Shown here piece after piece: positions 42,852-52,970 of a stretch of 64,000 nt of DNA. The stretch is from Zymoseptoria tritici IPO323 (lineage: Eukaryota > Ascomycota > Dothideomycetes > Mycosphaerellales > Mycosphaerellaceae), in NCBI RefSeq assembly GCF_000219625.1, contig NC_018217.1, positions 2,852,001-2,916,000 of the forward strand. Reading direction: 5' to 3'. Below the pieces are notes generated by a model. The model saw nothing but the letters and a program-made list of their open reading frames with translations, ran no database searches and was not told where the DNA came from. The translations under genes and the position numbers were made by a program. Positions within the stretch are counted from its first letter, which is position 1. Every line of letters begins with the position of its first letter.

Positions 42852-45166
42852 CTATTGCTGGCGCCAGATTCGTTCCCGACGGACTGGGTTCCACCGCAGG
42901 GGTATGTGGAATTCTGCTGTGGCGCGGAGGGAAGACAGTGCAACGAGTGACAGCACGAACGACGTCCTACAAGGGGATTGTCCGTATACCCAGGAGAGAC
43001 ACTCTAGCACGAGACGGAGCCCGTGAAGTTGGTCCACAAAGGAGGAGTAGCACAGTGCTAACAAGGTTTCCTTGGCCCTGTATTTGACTTTGAGGGGACG
43101 ACCCGCTGGCAGATGAAGTTGCCGGTCCGATCTATACCACAATCAACTTCGACCTCAGATCGCCGGCGCGTGCTATGGCTAGGAATGCCGTCTTCTCGAT
43201 GCATTGGTTCAGAAGACCGCCTCGTTCAAGCTGCTCCACGGCTGCCATGGCTCGTCGCCTCACGCGTTGTGGCTTACACTAGGATCGCCACGTCCACGCC
43301 ATGAGCATTGAGGAGCACTATGCAACAACGAGATAAGACTCCCTCATTATTATTCTCTAGGGTCCTGTATGCTGCCAGATACGAGAAGACACTTCGGAGA
43401 TTCAATTCCATCTCCAACCCGACTCGGCACCTCTTGAACCAGATGATCTCATTTCGCCATACCGCACCGGGCGGGACCAAGAGTCATGTACTGTCAAATG
43501 CGGCAGGCCGATATCTCTACTTTAGCACATGCATGGACGTGCAGCTTTTGATTGTGGTCCGGCGGGGCAGTCTGCGTGAACGCGCGCGACCTGCATATAT
43601 TCTTGACATCCCTTGGACGTGCTTTCAAAAATCCTTTCTGTCGTTGAACGCATGGATGTCGAGAGAGAAGCATTGCAGAGGGCGGCATCTCTCAATCTCC
43701 ATTGGTCTAGACCGATGCGGCCTCTTCGGCTTGCACGACAGCTCAAGTGATACAAGGCTGTGAAGAACTTCACTTTTGAGGCTGAGTTTGACGCCTTGCC
43801 GACAAGGCTGAGATGATCAAGTCTTCGGTAGCAACTTGAGCTCTCAATTCGCTCTACTCACACTTTCTCTAGGTAGCCCGATATCTGTTGGATTGGTCAC
43901 TCAATCCTTCAAAAAAAAAAAATCAAGTTGCAATGACAGCTTCAGAGCACCGGTTGCTGGGCTTCAGTAAGCACGACGGCCTGAGCACCGGTTGCTGGGC
44001 TCCATTAAGCCACACCGCCCAGAGCGAGGCATTCACAGCTGGGATGCTCTGGTCTCCGCAGATCATGGCTCGTCTAGGAAGCTGCCTCGCTCCGGTCGCC
44101 ATTCGTGCCAGTGTCCTTTCATGATTCGACAACAAAGTCATCGCACGTGGAAGTAGTCGATCACCTTGACGGCGGTGCTTCCAAGCCCGATCTCTATCCA
44201 TTTTATCTGCTGACTGGTCCTATATCGAGGTGTATGTCACAACTCGATACACTCGCCGACAACATTTCCGGGATATCGATACCTTCAACTAGACAAGCCG
44301 ACTCCCCCGGGCGGCATCAAGTTCGCACTCAGTGACGTTTTCGAACCGACTCGACCTCGGAAGGCAGTCATCAGCTATGGGCCTCATATTGATCAGGTAA
44401 AGGGACGGACCATTGCTTGGTAGGCTCTATCTACTCGAGGTCTTCCCGAGCTAAAATGTACCGTCTTCCGTCTCTCGCCAACCTTCTCACAGCCAAAGTA
44501 CACCCCAAGGACACTATCACGTACAGATCCACCCTGTTTCGTCGGCCTTCCGAAAGGAGTTGGCTTCCTGTCTCACAGGTCCAAGCGATGCTCACCACGA
44601 AGCTGCTCAACGGCCTCGCCCTCATCATCTTTAGAAGCATCGCAAAAGCAAATCCTGCGGATCTGGACGCCCGCCATCGGCCTCTGGCTAGATGCGCAGA
44701 CGACGGCAGGATCTGGTTGTGGTGCTACCCACAGACTAGAAGCACTACCAGAAAGTCTGCGGATTGTACCCGAAGGACTGGGTCAGTACTGCGGCGCGGA
44801 CGATCCATCTGTGAGGAGAAAAGCTGGCTACTTTCGTTGCAAAGCGATTGCACCGTGCTAGGGATGCGTCTAGAGGGCTGTTGAGAATGTGGTCATGAGT
44901 GGAGGGAAGAAGAGAGGTGAGGGTGTCTGGAGGCGGAAGAGTCGTGACAACTGTGTATCCCGCAATGAGGCGTACGATTGCGTACTTCTAGATATGCTGC
45001 AAGACCAATGCTTCTCGAACGCCGTACTTTCTGAACGTCAATGTCTGAGCCAAATGAGCCAATAGCACAGCTTGTCTATTTATTCTTTACTTCGAAGATG
45101 TCACGATTGTTGGCAGAGCGATCGGGGTCGATCGCAGTCGTCGGGTAAGGCCTGAGATGCCCTTGT
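42852..45166. other. 2.3-kb gene-poor region
   Basis: Between STE50 and the retropepsin-like gene. It should include the missing STE50 start exon and promoter (nearest part). ORFs here are short, the longest 155 codons at 44417-44884, with no domain-like sequence. Features seen: a run of about a dozen A at 43908-43919 and a 19-bp direct repeat at 43945-44001. No LTR, terminal inverted repeat or transposase was recognised. Confidence 0.55.
43945..44001. repeat. 19-bp direct repeat
   Basis: GAGCACCGGTTGCTGGGCT occurs at 43945-43963 and again, identical, at 43983-44001, 38 bp apart start to start. Confidence 0.9.
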
Positions 45167-46908
45167 TCAGCACGGCGACGTATTGGAGGGTCTTGCACCG
45201 GGTCCACGTGGATGCACACGTAGCCACCGGTCTTTGATTACTTCAATAACAGCTTCTTTCTCCTGCTGCGTCCTGTTGCTTTTGAGAATCATCTCGACTT
45301 CATCGAGGAGGCTGGTAGTGGCATCGATACCAGTCGCTTGAGCATCTGCTTCTGGGCTCTCGGCGTCTAAATATGTGTCAGAGATTGTCTGCTTCGCGGG
45401 AGTGCGGCTCTTCAACATACCACTTAGCTTATTCTTTAGTCTGTGGAGCAGCCCCTTCGTCTTCTCTACCAACCTGACGTTGCAGAACAGGTCGTGGATA
45501 CCATCGAATTCGTCGTAGTCTAGCTCGATCAGTGAGTCTTCGTGCTCCCCGAAAGCATTTGTGTTTAACAGAAAATCGCAGTCCAGGAGCACCTCGCTAG
45601 GTAGTCCATCCATGATATGGAAGTCGAGAAAATGCCTGTCCTCGAACGCGCTCCGCACACCAAAACGCCACTCAACGTGCCTGACAAGCCCTTGGGTCCG
45701 TACATAGCGCCCGCCGGGGAGCTCAACGATGACGCGATGCTTCTTGGAGGTATCGATGTCCAATTCGAGATCGGAAGCGAAAGTCGGAGACATGAGCGAT
45801 ATGTCTGAACCCGTATCTGGTAGAGCCGCGGTTTGCCGACCAACGCACGAGCCCACCATGCGAAGCTGCCCGCCGCCTTGAAAGGACACACGAGGAGTCA
45901 AAGTCGTCCGCAGCTTGCGAACAAGGCGATCTGCAAAGTCTGTCAACGTCCTTGTGGTCGACAAGAACTTCCCGCCCAAGGTAATCGCATGGTTGCAATA
46001 CTTCGAGGCTAGAACGTCGAAATCGACCATGTGAGTTCTATGCTCATTGTTGAACATCCATGGCAGACAGGCGACGCCTTCGGTCGAAAAGCTGCTCCCG
46101 TCCGCTCTGTGAACCATGCGCTTCGTATGTGCGATGGTAGTCACGAGACCGTGCTGCCGCAGGTACTCTACGCTGATGAAGTTTCCGGCGCAAGTGTCTA
46201 CGAAAGCGTTCTCAAAGGAGTCAATCAGGTAGCCAGGCGCTACAAGGTCTGATGAGCCTGGCTTTGTGCGCTCCTCCAGGACGGTCCTGCGTCCGGACCG
46301 GCTCACTCTCGGAGAGAGTGCGCGCTCTGGGATGTATGAATTCGGACGCTGTATCGCCCGCCCGTCACGCCGGACCTTCGACCTTGCATCGTCGCTGCGA
46401 TCGTACGGGTCCAGTACGTTTAGTGCATTCTCCGTCAAGCTCGTGCTCCCCACTGTGGTTGGTCCTGGGTGGAGCAGTGTCGCAGGCTGTTGCGTTGCCG
46501 CGATATGTGCAGGATACCAGTCAGGACTGTGCACCTCATCGCACTCCTCCTGCCAGAATACAGCTTCTCCCGCCGCATGAAGGCGTAAAGCACCAAAGCT
46601 GGTAAGAGGGTCGGGAGGACCGCCGTCCTGGCATAGGCTCTCTCTAAGATGATCCGTGCGGCATCCGGGCGTGTGCTGCTTGGCGAGCTGTCTACAGTGA
46701 GCCGAAGTTGAATAGCAGACACCAGGCAAATACTCACTATATTGAATAACTCTTTGGGGCTCAGTGAGTCGAGGTAAGTTTTCAGATACGGCGGAGGCCG
46801 TGGAAACAGAAGAGGCACTATGACGGCCGTCGAGATAGGTTCGAGCTCGAGCTGGGGCTCATTGCGAATGAGGGATTCTCCGACAACAGGTTCGTTATCA
46901 GCAGCCAT
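45167..46908 (-). CDS. protein with two retropepsin-like (aspartic protease fold) domains, function unknown
   Basis: Two exons: 46908-46738 and 46687-45167, intron 50 nt. Total 1692 nt, 563 aa. The N-terminal exon is acidic/Pro-rich (MAADNEPVVGESLIRNEPQL). Two domains then show retropepsin order: the first has VDTCAGNFISVEYL (DTC at 221-223) with a second-motif-like AITLGGKFL (291-299); the second has LPDTGSDISLMS (DTGSD at 348-352) with VLLDCDFL (423-430). Only the second keeps the canonical Asp-Thr-Gly. No reverse transcriptase, integrase or gag zinc knuckle is present, so this is not an intact retroelement. It could be a domesticated protease or a Ddi1-like or fungal-specific protein. The C-terminus is Lys/Glu-rich with a predicted helix. 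It shares a 304-bp promoter with the DUF6594 gene. Confidence 0.7.
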
Positions 46909-47212
46909 CACTGCCTTGACGTCAAGTGTATGCAGATGCAAAATGTGAGCAGATCAAGCGGTAAGGTCGGGGAACTTGAGTCTTGAGACTGCGGGCTCTG
47001 TGAGTACAGCATTATTTCTGTCAACAAACCGTACCTTACTTGAAAGTCAGACAGCTTGCTCAGCCCCCCAAGGCGGCTACATCGCCAATCATATACCGCC
47101 ACGCGCGCCAAGTGACGCAGCGCGACTTTGTGGAACATCTATGTCTATAGCTGTGTGCCTTCGGATGCAGCGTTCAAGCTGCACTCTGCGGCGATGAAGC
47201 CAAGTCAGCAGC
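46909..47212. promoter_or_regulatory. 304-bp divergent promoter region (retropepsin-like / DUF6594)
   Basis: Separates the two start codons on opposite strands. No specific element was seen. Confidence 0.4.
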
Positions 47213-48192
47213 ATGTCCAATCTGGAGAAAGGCGAGAGCAAGCAGAGATATGGCTTTCCAGCAGTGGCAAGATTCATCTCGCACGATCCAGACAGCGAGA
47301 CCTACGTCTTTCGCAAATTCAGCGAGCTGACTGCGAGAAACTTGGTCCGCATGCAGTGTGAATTGATGGATCTCGAGCGCCAAATGAAGGAACTGGATCG
47401 CAAAGCAGAGCCGGAGTCCAGCAATGACCCATCATTTGTGCTATCAAGCCGATCGTGGGAGACTATGAAGAGTCTTGCAGCTGAACGAGATGGAGACGAG
47501 CGGAAATTGATGGCGTTGAATGAGGAAATTGAGGCAAGGCTCGAGAATTACCGTCAGTATCCTTCAGCTCCATGCACCGGCGAAGTCACGCCGTCTAACC
47601 CCTGAAGATAGATGCGGCACTATTGCAAGCAGGAGAGATCGCAAAACTCAAGCAGCCGAGTAACAGAGTCATGACCGCCTACCGGCATGAATTCAGCAAG
47701 ATGGACATCCGAGGCGATGCGGCGGCGATGCTCGACGTCGAATCGGATCTTGTCGCCCTGAAGCCTCCTCCTGATGGCGATTTGCTCTCCAATATGATCC
47801 GGAACCACTGGCCAGGATCCATTAAAGTGAGTTGGAATGCAGCACAGTCCTACCATGATGCTGACAGCTAGCTCCAGACCAGAGCAAATCCAGACGGCGG
47901 TGGCATCGTGCACTACCAAGAGCACCAGCTGCAGCTTCTCGTCTCGTTGATCAGCATCTCCATCGCAACAGTGCTCCTCGTCGGGTCCATCTTGCTCCTG
48001 TACTTCGTGCAAGAGCCAGATTCGCGGCTAGGGTTGCTGATCATGTTCATCATCCTCTTTGCGGTCGGCATCCGGATCAGTACCAGCGCCAGTCGAGACA
48101 GCATCTTCGCTGCGACAGCGGCGTATTCAGCGGTATTGGTCGTCTTCGTGTCAGGAGACTTGGGAAATGCGAAGGCTGCAAGTCCAGGATAG
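47213..48192 (+). CDS. DUF6594 membrane protein
   Basis: Fungal-expanded family of unknown function. Three exons: 47213-47552, 47612-47826 and 47878-48192; introns of 59 and 51 nt. Total 870 nt, 289 aa. The N-terminus has the family pattern YGFPAVARFISHDPDSETYVFRKF, then a coiled coil rich in charged residues (LMDLERQMKELDRKAE). Three hydrophobic segments close the protein: LVSLISISIATVLLVGSILLLYF, LGLLIMFIILFAVGIRI and IFAATAAYSAVLVVFVS. DUF6594 genes are common in lineage-specific parts of Pezizomycotina genomes and some act near heterokaryon-incompatibility loci, but no role is shown here. Confidence 0.85.
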
Positions 48193-48210
48193 GACATCGA
48201 CATCAATCAT

Positions 48211-49195
48211 TCATAGTCCACCATTGCTGCCCATCAATTCTCGCACGGCCTTTGCAGCCATGCGCTTGCGCTGAGCCTCGGGCAGATCAGCGCTTTGCTC
48301 CTTGACAGCCAACAGCTTGCTCATCATCCGGTCCAAATCGTCCACCGGGTCCGGTTGGTCGCCTGTTGCTCCCGTAGAAGCATGTGACGCCTCGTTATCA
48401 ACTTCGTCAAAATTTTCGTTGCCGTAAAGCGCAGCCTTCATTCCAAATAGCTCGGCCGTCATCTCAGCTTCCTCTCTATTGAAGCCACTCCCCTCCAGAT
48501 CATCGGCCAGCCCCAGGTCGTCCAATCCAAGCAGATCATCTCCGTCAGCAGCATCGTCCTCGTCCCACTCATTTGCTTCCAAGGCCTCCTTCAGCCTCTC
48601 GAATCCTACTTTCTCTCCGTAGTCATTCTTGCCCACTGCCGCATAGTCCACAAACTCGAAGCCGAACTCGGTACACCGATCCTCCCAATCTTCGGCATGC
48701 ATTTGCACACCCTCAGGCTTCGCACTCTTCCCATTGACAGCCACAGCGATCGAAATGCTGTCCCCTCCTCCATGCCTCTCAACAATCTCTTGTATGCACC
48801 TCATCACCTCCTCCACTTTCTGCGTATTCTTTTCTCCATCCTCCGTCTTCGGAGCATAAAAGCAATACACCCAGTCCCCCACAGCGCTCACGACCTCTGC
48901 TGCCTCATCTTTAAGAAACTCCTCCTTCCAAGCCTGCACGTCTTGAATCTCGTCGATCCAGATCGGGATGCGGGTGGAGTAGTAGGCTGTTTGTGCGTGC
49001 CATTCGTGCGTTAGACCTGCGGTGGAGCCGTCGAGGGCGGGAGCTGGGGCTGAGCCTGTCAAATCTGTGGAGGGATGTATCGTTAGCTTCTGCGAGTGGA
49101 TTGATCGGGCGTTTCTGTGGTTGCAGCGACTTGCCTTTAACTACGTCGAGCACAGGAGACGGAGAGATGCTAAGGAACAGGATACGACGTGGCAT
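48211..49195 (-). CDS. IRC6: IRC6 / alpha- and gamma-adaptin-binding protein p34 family
   Basis: Binds clathrin adaptor subunits and acts in clathrin-coated vesicle traffic (AAGAB in animals, Irc6 in yeast). Two exons: 49195-49135 and 49064-48211. Total 915 nt, 304 aa. The N-terminus is MPRRILFLSISPSPVLDVVK joined to DLTGSAPAPALDGSTAGLTH, the family's P-loop-like beginning. The join needs a 70-nt intron with a GC donor (AAAG|GCAAGT) and CACAG acceptor, a typical GC-AG intron. The Rab-like domain continues through WIDEIQDVQAWKEEF and WVYCFYAPK. The C-terminal part has acidic linkers (DGDDLLGLDDLGL) and the motif DLDRMMSKLLAVKEQSADLP with RKRMAAKAV, the p34 signature. The apparent Met at 49062 is TTG and not a start. 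The 3' end lies 18 bp from the DUF6594 stop. Confidence 0.9.
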
Positions 49196-49613
49196 TGTTG
49201 CGGTTTGTGGGATGTCCGAAATTGAGCGAGTCACATTGTTGCATGAGAAGTAGTGGTCGAGTATGAGGTGAGGTCTTCCCGCGTGAGGTGAGCTTCAACT
49301 TTGAGGTTAGAATCTCGAAACTTTGTTCCACAACGAGCATGCACATATGAGGCTTCATAAGTACAGCATTTTCGCGTGATATGAGTTACAGTGCCTCTTC
49401 AATAACTGCAAGTCGATCCTTTGCAGCTTCGCGAATTGTTCCTGCGGGTCACGCAAACTCGCTTCTGCCACTTTCGCATCGCTTCTCAATGCCCCGAGCC
49501 ATCGCCAGTCGTTCATCTTCCTCTGCCATCTTGTTCTCCCGCCTATCCGAACGCCAGAACGCCGCGCTTTCAGTCCGAAAGTCATCCTAGCCCTGTCCTT
49601 CCACCGCATCCTT
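49196..49613. other. 418-bp intergenic region
   Basis: Between the IRC6 start and the SmD3 stop on the same strand. No supported gene; it holds the IRC6 promoter and SmD3 3' UTR. Confidence 0.5.
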
Positions 49614-50223
49614 TCAAGCACCCCTCGCTCCACGAGGACCTCCCGACCCACGCGCGCGATTCACCGTAGCCCTTCCTCGCGCCAATCCAACACCTCTGCC
49701 ACGAACACCCTTCGACCTGAACATTGGCGCATTTCTAGCAAATTAATTAGACCCACGCCGCGCGAAGCACTTCCCGTAATTTGTCGTCAGAACGTACCTC
49801 AGCATATCCGGCACAATGAACAGCCGTACGTGCGAACCTCGAATGTAGACACGGTCCAGATGTGTGACGCGGCCGTCGCGCTGGGTGACGTTGATGTTCT
49901 CTAGTTGTACGTTCATGTTGTCCTCCGCTATTACACCAATTCCGTCAGTATATGCTGTTCTTCAAATCTTCGTCTCTTCCTTCAGGTCGGTGGCTAGCTT
50001 TGGGAGGCTCGTACCTTCGATGAGTTTTCCGCGGTATGTCTGGCCGGAGGTGATTTCGACGGTGACTTGGTGGCCCTATGGAGGAGAAGACACTGTCAGC
50101 TATGTGTGTCCGTCTTTTGTAAGCGCATGGTTCGGCATGTGCTGAAGGTTGTGTCGCTGGCTGGATAGGACTTACGGTGGCCTCGTTGAGCAGCTTGATC
50201 GGGATTCCAATGGTGGACGTCAT
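49614..50223 (-). CDS. SMD3: small nuclear ribonucleoprotein Sm D3
   Basis: Core spliceosomal Sm-ring protein. Four exons: 50223-50176, 50075-50015, 49927-49798 and 49734-49614; introns of 100, 87 and 63 nt. Total 360 nt, 119 aa. It begins [20 protein letters not shown]. Sm motif 1 is [23 protein letters not shown], and Sm motif 2 is [20 protein letters not shown]. The tail is the expected RG-rich extension ([21 protein letters not shown]). All exons are short, so ORF scanning does not reveal the gene. It is divergent from GEP4. Confidence 0.96.
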
Positions 50224-50438
50224 GCTGGGCGGTCTAATGTTCGAATTGGTCGTGTGGTGTTTGCGATATGAATTGTTCGACAAGAGTCGCAAAGCAGAAG
50301 CATGGACGAGCACTTACGCCAGAGATGCCAGCAAAGTTTAAAGGTCGCCGCCAAGACTTCGAGAGATGTCTCGTGCTAACGCGCCAGTTTGGTGGAAGGA
50401 GATGGACATCACTTTGACACGAACATCCATTATTTCCG
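50224..50438. promoter_or_regulatory. 215-bp bidirectional promoter region (SmD3 / GEP4)
   Basis: The start codons of SmD3 (minus) and GEP4 (plus) are 215 bp apart, so the regulatory region must be shared. No motif was assigned. Confidence 0.5.
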
Positions 50439-51140
50439 ATGAATGTCTCCGCAACGGTCAATGTCTTGAGGCTACTGGCCAACCCATCTCTCTGTCTCCC
50501 TCACCACACGATTGCCACCTTCGACCAACTCCCTGTTCCACTCTCTACAGCCTTTACCAGCAGGTTTGGTGAAAAGAAGCCAGACATCAGAGCGGTAGTC
50601 CTCGACAAAGACAACTGCTTTTCTGTACCCAAGAAGAATGAAGTACACGCTCCCTACCAGTCCAAGTTTGATGAGTTGCGAAAGGCATACCCTGGCTCTC
50701 GACTACTCATCGTCTCCAACTCCTCTGGCACGGGTTCCGACAAAGGCCATGTAGAAGCGGACCTTCTGGAACGTAACACTGGAGTAAAAGTGCTACGGCA
50801 CAGTACGAAGAAGCCCGGATGTCACGCTGAGATCATGGACTACTTCCGCAACGCTCCAGATACAGGGGTCACGCACGAGTCTCAGATTGCGATTGTTGGT
50901 GATCGTTTATTCACCGATGTGTTGATGGCAAACATGATGGGATCATATGGATTGTGGATCCAGAAAGGAGTCGTAGAAGATCACGGACTGGTAAGCATTC
51001 AAGCAATCGTGATGTGATGTGTCTCGAATATGCGTACTGATTCATTTATGTGCTAGCTTACACGGGTCGAACGACGAGTTTCGACCTTCTTGCTCAGAAG
51101 AGGCTATTCACCTCCACAACCGCGCAGTGACTTCGAGTAA
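50439..51140 (+). CDS. GEP4: mitochondrial phosphatidylglycerophosphatase GEP4
   Basis: HAD-family phosphatase that makes phosphatidylglycerol from phosphatidylglycerophosphate, a step in cardiolipin synthesis at the inner mitochondrial membrane. Two exons: 50439-50990 and 51057-51140; intron 66 nt. Total 636 nt, 211 aa. Motif 1 is VVLDKDNCF (D56, D58). Motif 2 is LLIVSNSSGT. The Lys motif lies in HSTKKPGC, and motif 4 is IVGDRLFTDVLMANMMGS. The second exon completes the family tail LTRVERRVSTFLLRRGYSPP. The N-terminus (SATVNVLRLLANPSLCLPHH) fits the membrane/mitochondrial anchor region of the family. Length is slightly short but ordinary. Confidence 0.94.
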
Positions 51141-51255
51141 TTTGCGGAATCGACAAGTCATCCCGGTTCTTGCTGCACTAAGGCTTTTGGCCTTTATAAG
51201 CCCACCTCTTCCAGCCTGTCTTCAACGAGAGACCACCAACCCCAGGACACCAAAG

Positions 51256-51720
51256 ATGTGTTACATCCTTCACCCAGCATGCGACAACTGCAAAGCGCCC
51301 GACTTGAAGCGCGCGCGACTCTTCGCAGAATGCGATCACTACCGCACAAACGACACCCGCAATCTCGGGGAGTTACACGAACAGTATCGTGCACGAGGTC
51401 TTCCAGCGCCCGACGAGACCTGGTCCAAAGCTGGTGGCAGGAGCTGGGTTCATTTCGAAGATTACCGCTGGATGTTGTGGCCGCCGCGCCTTTGCGCAAG
51501 ATGGTCGCCAATCGCGAGTATTGAATTGTGCTTGGATTGCGCAGGACTTTTCAAGGTGGTCAATGCAAGACTGCTATCCAGCGATGCGATTGGTCTGACG
51601 ATCGAGGCTCCGGATCCTACGGACATCGAATTGTTTGGAGATGCTGCTCATGCTGGTCTGAGGACCGACAAGTCCGCGGAGCCCTCCCAAGACGTGAAGG
51701 TCAAGCGCGAGCCGCGTTGA
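51256..51720 (+). CDS. small CxxC protein of unknown function
   Basis: Single exon, 154 aa from the ATG at 51256. The frame is open upstream to 51019, but that would overlap the last GEP4 exon. It begins MCYILHPACDNCKAPDLKRA, with a Cys-x2-Cys knuckle and later ECDHY and ELCLDCAGLF, so a zinc-binding N-terminal half is plausible. The C-terminus is charged (AEPSQDVKVKREPR, with a VKREP sumoylation-like match). Short fungal proteins starting MCY with paired cysteines are common, but I know no function. It lies 115 bp after GEP4, on the same strand. Confidence 0.65.
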   Translation: MCYILHPACDNCKAPDLKRARLFAECDHYRTNDTRNLGELHEQYRARGLPAPDETWSKAGGRSWVHFEDYRWMLWPPRLCARWSPIASIELCLDCAGLFKVVNARLLSSDAIGLTIEAPDPTDIELFGDAAHAGLRTDKSAEPSQDVKVKREPR

Positions 51721-51847
51721 TAGGACTAATGAAGAGCCATGCAGGGGACCTCCATGCATTATTTGCAAGACTGGTGTTCCTGTTTGCCATTCAAGTACGA
51801 TTGGAAGTGTTACCAAGCAACAGAGAAGATCGGAGAGAGAACCCTGC

Positions 51848-52531
51848 TCAGAAGAACGAGTAGTCTCCCCATAGCAAAAATCCAGCGTTAAGCAACAGGC
51901 TGCCCATTGCGAAAAGGAGGTCCATTTCCAGCACACTGTAGATCCATAACGTGCCCAACGGCGGCGCCTGCTTCATCACGGCGAAGTATTGGTGCTTGTT
52001 CCCGGCGTGAATCATGTAGCATCCAGCAGCTACCCCAGCAACAAGGAAGAAAAGTTGTCGAATGATCCCCAATCTCCGTGCCAAATCCGATCGCAGCATG
52101 TAGATGACCAGGAATAGAATTGGCAGCATGGTCCCCGAACGCTGCCAGATCGCCGGCCAGACAATTTCCTGTGCGTATTGATTGTAGACCAAGACGTCCA
52201 GCGTGAAATGCACCATCGCTAGGGACACCGACCAGAACACCGCATCACCAAAAGGTCCCATCGGATCCGTCTCTCCTAATCCGACGTCCAGAATATTTCC
52301 ACTCTCACCGCGTGGAAGTCCATCTTCATACCTGGCGTCGAATGGTTGACCTTGGCTGAGCAATTCCCTTTTCTCTTCATAAATGTCGAGTAGTGTCTTC
52401 TCCTTTGGCTTCGAGCGATCCGGCTGGGCGAGCTTCAACTTCGGAGTGCTCGTTGGGGGCTCCACAGGCTTTCCAGTCTCCTTTGCGGCCGCACGTCGTT
52501 CTTTGCGATTTTTCGGCGTCTCCTCAGACAT
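51848..52531 (-). CDS. DUF7719-type multi-span membrane protein
   Basis: Single exon, 227 aa. The N-terminus is basic and lacks a signal peptide (MSEETPKNRKERRAAAKETG). A conserved acidic Leu/Tyr segment follows (KTLLDIYEEKRELLSQGQP), then four hydrophobic segments: AVFWSVSLAMVHFTLDVLVY, MLPILFLVIYMLRS, QLFFLVAGVAAGCYMI and LEMDLLFAMGSLLLNAGFLLW. The arrangement matches the fungal DUF7719 family of unknown function, probably endomembrane. It is divergent from CHS7. Confidence 0.8.
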   Translation of the reverse strand: MSEETPKNRKERRAAAKETGKPVEPPTSTPKLKLAQPDRSKPKEKTLLDIYEEKRELLSQGQPFDARYEDGLPRGESGNILDVGLGETDPMGPFGDAVFWSVSLAMVHFTLDVLVYNQYAQEIVWPAIWQRSGTMLPILFLVIYMLRSDLARRLGIIRQLFFLVAGVAAGCYMIHAGNKHQYFAVMKQAPPLGTLWIYSVLEMDLLFAMGSLLLNAGFLLWGDYSFF

Positions 52532-52970
52532 GCTGAAGTCCTTGCGACTGGCGAGGTCGTTGTATATGTGAGACGTCGTTGTGGAAGAGAGACAATGTGT
52601 TAGACGTTCATGACGATGCAGGGTTGAATGCTAAGCCAAGCCACTGCCGTTTAGAGTTCACGAGATCCGATCGCCGCTGCCAAGGAGCCAACAGCGTCCC
52701 AAAATAAACCCAGCCTCTTTCGGACTTTCGATTCGAGGAAACAGGGATGTCTTTGGGATGTCTTTGACCCTACAAGCCATCTCCAGCCAACCGATTATTG
52801 AATTGTTCAATACCACTCTCGTTCTCCCCACCATCGTTACAACGTTCGCTTCTCTTCGCCAACATCCACGCCTCCACGATACGTAATCCATCCTCTGATA
52901 TTCCATACCGCGACCGCGACGCTCGCCGAGCAGACATCCACGCCACCGACTCTTCCTCTTCACCCTTGCA
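52532..52970. promoter_or_regulatory. 439-bp divergent promoter region (DUF7719 / CHS7)
   Basis: Contains both promoters. The CHS7 side is pyrimidine-rich close to the ATG (cgactcttcctcttcaccc). No defined operator. Confidence 0.45.

Noticed and set aside
44417..44884. 155-codon plus frame in the gene-poor region
   Set aside because: No hydrophobic core pattern, motif or splice logic; composition like non-coding surroundings.
45167..46908. Interpretation as an intact LTR retrotransposon
   Set aside because: No LTRs, reverse transcriptase, integrase, RNase H or gag zinc knuckle within reach; the gene has a normal fungal intron.
48211..49062. IRC6 start at 49062 (apparent MTGSAP)
   Set aside because: The codon is TTG; the family N-terminus is supplied by the exon 49195-49135 across a GC-AG intron.
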